Origin: a virus
IMG/VR virus record: IMGVR_UViG_3300034198_023511
Location: 1-20,368 of that record
Length of the DNA stretch: 20,368 bases
Reading direction: 5' to 3' (one strand)
The notes beneath the pieces were generated by a model. It ran no database searches. It was given only the letters and a program-made list of their open reading frames with translations, and was not told the DNA's origin. The stretch's first letter is position 1. Each line of letters starts with the position of its first letter. The position numbers were made by a program, and so were the translations under genes. Of this stretch, positions 18,951 to 20,368 are shown piece by piece.

Positions 18951-19708
18951 TATGACAACGACCCGACACGTACAGCGTCAATAATTGCTTCTGCCTTCTG
19001 TGCACCAAACGCAAGAACGCTTGCACGCTCCATTGGCATTGACTTAAGCAACGTGTTGTACGCATAGAACGCACGCAACGAAACACGACGCTCCGGTTCG
19101 CTACTGATAACAGCGTTAGCAATAAGTTGCAATTCACTTGGTAGTGACAACAATGCGCTTGGGTGCGGAGCGTTAATTTCAATTGCAACTGGGAAACGGT
19201 CACGCAACGCCATTGGTAGGTCGTCGGGGTGTTCTATGTTGCTAGTCATTACTGCGCTGAAACCTTGAAGTGGTGTAAAGACTTCGTTAGTTTCAGGGTG
19301 GGCGAAGCTTGAACTGTCAGTACTGTCCAAGAAGTTAAGCAACTCACCAAACACGTCACCACTTGCCTTGTCAACTTCGTCAACGACCAAACGACCACCG
19401 ACTTGTCCGTTACCCTTCCACGCACGCAACGCTGAACCTTCCATGAACTTGAAACCGTTAGCGTCGGGCATGAACGCACCCGATACTTGTGCAGTCGTCA
19501 TGTCCTCGGTGCAGATAAGACGGAATGAACCACCGTCACCAACACCAAGTGTTAGTCCACCGTAAGTCTTGCCAGTACCGGGAGCACCAAACAAGATAAC
19601 TCGGTCAACACCTGCGTTGATTACATCTTTAAAGTCCTGCCAACACTTAGGTAGAACTACTGATTCCTGTACTGCAACTACTGGTACTACTGGGCTAATG
19701 CCTTCCAT
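18950..19708 (-). CDS. MoxR/CbbQ-like AAA+ ATPase
   Basis: A 252-aa single-domain AAA+ protein, slightly short for the MoxR class. Walker A is GAPGTGKT (41-48), Walker B RLVVDEVDKA (106-115), sensor 1 MTSN (154-157) and a likely arginine finger ALRDRFP (167-173). SGAFMPD around 76-82 and a helix-2-insert-like stretch fit the MoxR/CobS clade. With ATP such rings remodel proteins together with a VWA partner, here encoded immediately downstream and translationally coupled. The leader carries the shared stem-loop and AAGGAAGG. Expression appears to be from its own promoter near 19761-19789. Confidence 0.9.
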   Translation of the reverse strand: MEGISPVVPVVAVQESVVLPKCWQDFKDVINAGVDRVILFGAPGTGKTYGGLTLGVGDGGSFRLICTEDMTTAQVSGAFMPDANGFKFMEGSALRAWKGNGQVGGRLVVDEVDKASGDVFGELLNFLDSTDSSSFAHPETNEVFTPLQGFSAVMTSNIEHPDDLPMALRDRFPVAIEINAPHPSALLSLPSELQLIANAVISSEPERRVSLRAFYAYNTLLKSMPMERASVLAFGAQKAEAIIDAVRVGSLS

Positions 19709-19731
19709 GATAATGCCTTCCTTTTATCCAC

Positions 19732-19789
19732 TAAGCATTGTTGCTTAACTGGTAACAACAACTATACACTAAATTAGTAGGCACAAGTG
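19732..19789 (-). promoter_or_regulatory. promoter and leader stem-loop of the AAA+/VWA operon
   Basis: On the minus strand a -10 TATAGT (19766-19761) has a poor -35 (CACTTG, 19789-19784) 17 nt upstream. The hairpin TAAGC-AACAAT-GCTTA (19747-19732) precedes AAAAGGAAGGCATTATCATG. Confidence 0.55.
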
Positions 19790-19879
19790 GCATTGTTTTA
19801 GTTTTTTTAGAGATACCCCCGGGAGCGTCAATTGCGATCGCATTCTTGATCAGTAGCGTGTACGTGTAGCTCACTATCT

Positions 19880-20022
19880 AGCTGCTGACTAGCTGCTGAA
19901 GCTGACAAACATAGCTAGTTCTAGTTACTGGTGAGTAACTTTCTCCTATGCAGATAGGGATAAGTTACTGGTGAGTAACTAAAACTCGGGATGTTTTGAC
20001 TTTGAGCTGCTGAAGCTGCTGA
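19880..20022. repeat. AGCTGCTGA repeats
   Basis: Copies at 19880-19888 and 19891-19899, then tandem at 20005-20013 and 20014-20022, each group ending with a partial AGCTGA. They bracket the two palindromes. Confidence 0.75.
19923..19980. promoter_or_regulatory. paired operator-like palindromes (sites 3 and 4)
   Basis: AGTTACTGGTGAGTAACT (7-bp arms, 4-nt centre) occurs identically at 19923-19940 and 19963-19980. Centres are 40 bp apart, about four helical turns, so two bound dimers would lie on one face of the DNA. The core TTACT-N4-AGTAA also occurs at 4288 and 12380. Confidence 0.7.
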
Positions 20023-20070
20023 AGCTGATTGATCAAAAATAATAACTCTCTGGGGAACAAACAAAAACTG

Positions 20071-20135
20071 GTAGCAAAAATTTCGTCAAAAAAACGTATT
20101 TAGTTCTTGACACGGTTAGTGTTATCTGTTAGTGT
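20071..20135 (+). promoter_or_regulatory. A-tract motif and promoter of the 20176 gene
   Basis: A-tract motif at 20071-20101 (GTAGCAAAAATT ... AAAAACGTATTT), 5 nt, TTGACA (20107-20112), 17 nt, TAGTGT (20130-20135). This is the clearest case of the motif set just upstream of a consensus -35. Confidence 0.65.
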
Positions 20136-20175
20136 TCTGGGAGAAGGTAGTAACTAACTAATAAAAGGAGCAGTA

Positions 20176-20349
20176 ATGGAACAAGAGATTTTAACATTTG
20201 GTGCTGATAACACAGAGGTTCTTTGGTTTTCTGAGATTACTCAGGAAATGATTGACCGAGCCTCTCTTAACCAAGAAGCAATAGCAGAACTGTTTGATGA
20301 ATTGAACGAAGCAGTTGCAAGCATTTGCCAAGACTATGGGGTGCAGTAA
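20176..20349 (+). CDS. 57-aa acidic protein, unknown function
   Basis: ATG 20176 to TAA 20347-20349, with AAAGGAG 6 nt before the ATG. The product begins MEQEILTFGADNTEVLWFSE and continues with an acidic helix (LNQEAIAELFDELNEAVASI) ending CQDYGVQ. An inverted repeat GTTAGT/ACTAAC lies in its leader. The stop overlaps the next ATG by one base, the coupling used throughout this region. No family is recognised. Confidence 0.68.
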   Translation: MEQEILTFGADNTEVLWFSEITQEMIDRASLNQEAIAELFDELNEAVASICQDYGVQ

Positions 20350-20368
20350 TGCCAAACTGGGTATTTAA
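20349..20368 (+). CDS. 5' end of a gene cut by the window edge
   Basis: ATG 20349 overlaps the previous stop (TAATG) and opens MPNWVF up to the window end. Too short to identify; the coupling pattern is the reason to call it. Confidence 0.45.

Larger units (their letters stand above)
19790..20106. promoter_or_regulatory. divergent control region with operators and AGCTGCTGA repeats
   Basis: No gene is supported. It contains GCGATCGC at about 19843, four AGCTGCTGA copies (19880, 19891, 20005, 20014), two identical 18-bp palindromes (19923-19940 and 19963-19980) and an A-tract cassette motif (20071-20101). It lies between the minus AAA+/VWA operon and the plus 20176 gene. Confidence 0.6.

Overview
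The window reads as part of the genome of a tailed double-stranded DNA phage (Caudoviricetes). Terminase large subunit and portal lie side by side, followed by the first bases of another gene, as in a packaging and head module. A phage-type nucleotide kinase, a resolvase-like nuclease, four DNA methyltransferases and two tRNAs lie further along. The host is probably an actinobacterium of moderate to low GC. The evidence is a GAAC-N4-GTTC SOS-box-like site, a small Cys-rich protein of a type I recall from actinophages, and a likely leaderless start. This is inference. No integrase, tail or lysis gene is visible.

Region 1 (1-5601, minus strand) is the packaging and structural operon. Reading 5' to 3' on the minus strand it holds two small ORFs (one with membrane segments), a dNMP kinase, a PD-(D/E)XK nuclease, a coiled-coil/zinc-knuckle protein, a 58-aa ORF, a small membrane protein, terminase, portal and a truncated gene. 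Most neighbours overlap or nearly touch. Region 2 (5602-11484, plus strand) starts with a repeat-bearing promoter region. It then carries a small membrane-anchored basic protein, tRNA-Asn, a beta-class DNA methyltransferase, tRNA-Gln, a Cys-rich protein, a DUF6065-like protein, a 2OG-Fe(II) oxygenase, an acidic protein, a C5-cytosine methyltransferase, a Dam-like methyltransferase and an SPPY-type methyltransferase. A 160-codon ORF with its own strong Shine-Dalgarno is nested in the +1 frame of the C5 methyltransferase.

Region 3 (11485-12550) is a regulatory junction with two back-to-back hairpins, a minus-strand gene under an SOS-box-like palindrome, and G-rich GGTCGAG repeats. Region 4 (12551-16655, mostly plus strand) is an array of small genes built as cassettes: A-tract motif, sigma70-like promoter, 5' stem-loop next to a GGAAGG Shine-Dalgarno, one or two short ORFs, and a G/C hairpin terminator. 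Region 5 (16720-19708, minus strand) uses the same leader design and holds a small ORF plus a coupled MoxR-like AAA+ ATPase and VWA/HExxH protein. Region 6 (19709-20368) is a regulatory stretch with two identical operator-like palindromes 40 bp apart, opening a new plus-strand operon.

The most unusual signals are the nested gene in the C5 methyltransferase; the stem-loop + GGAAGG leaders, with one compensatory base change, shared by early genes on both strands; the dispersed A-tract and TTACT-N4-AGTAA motifs; the AAA+/VWA-metallopeptidase pair; and the set of four different orphan methyltransferases.
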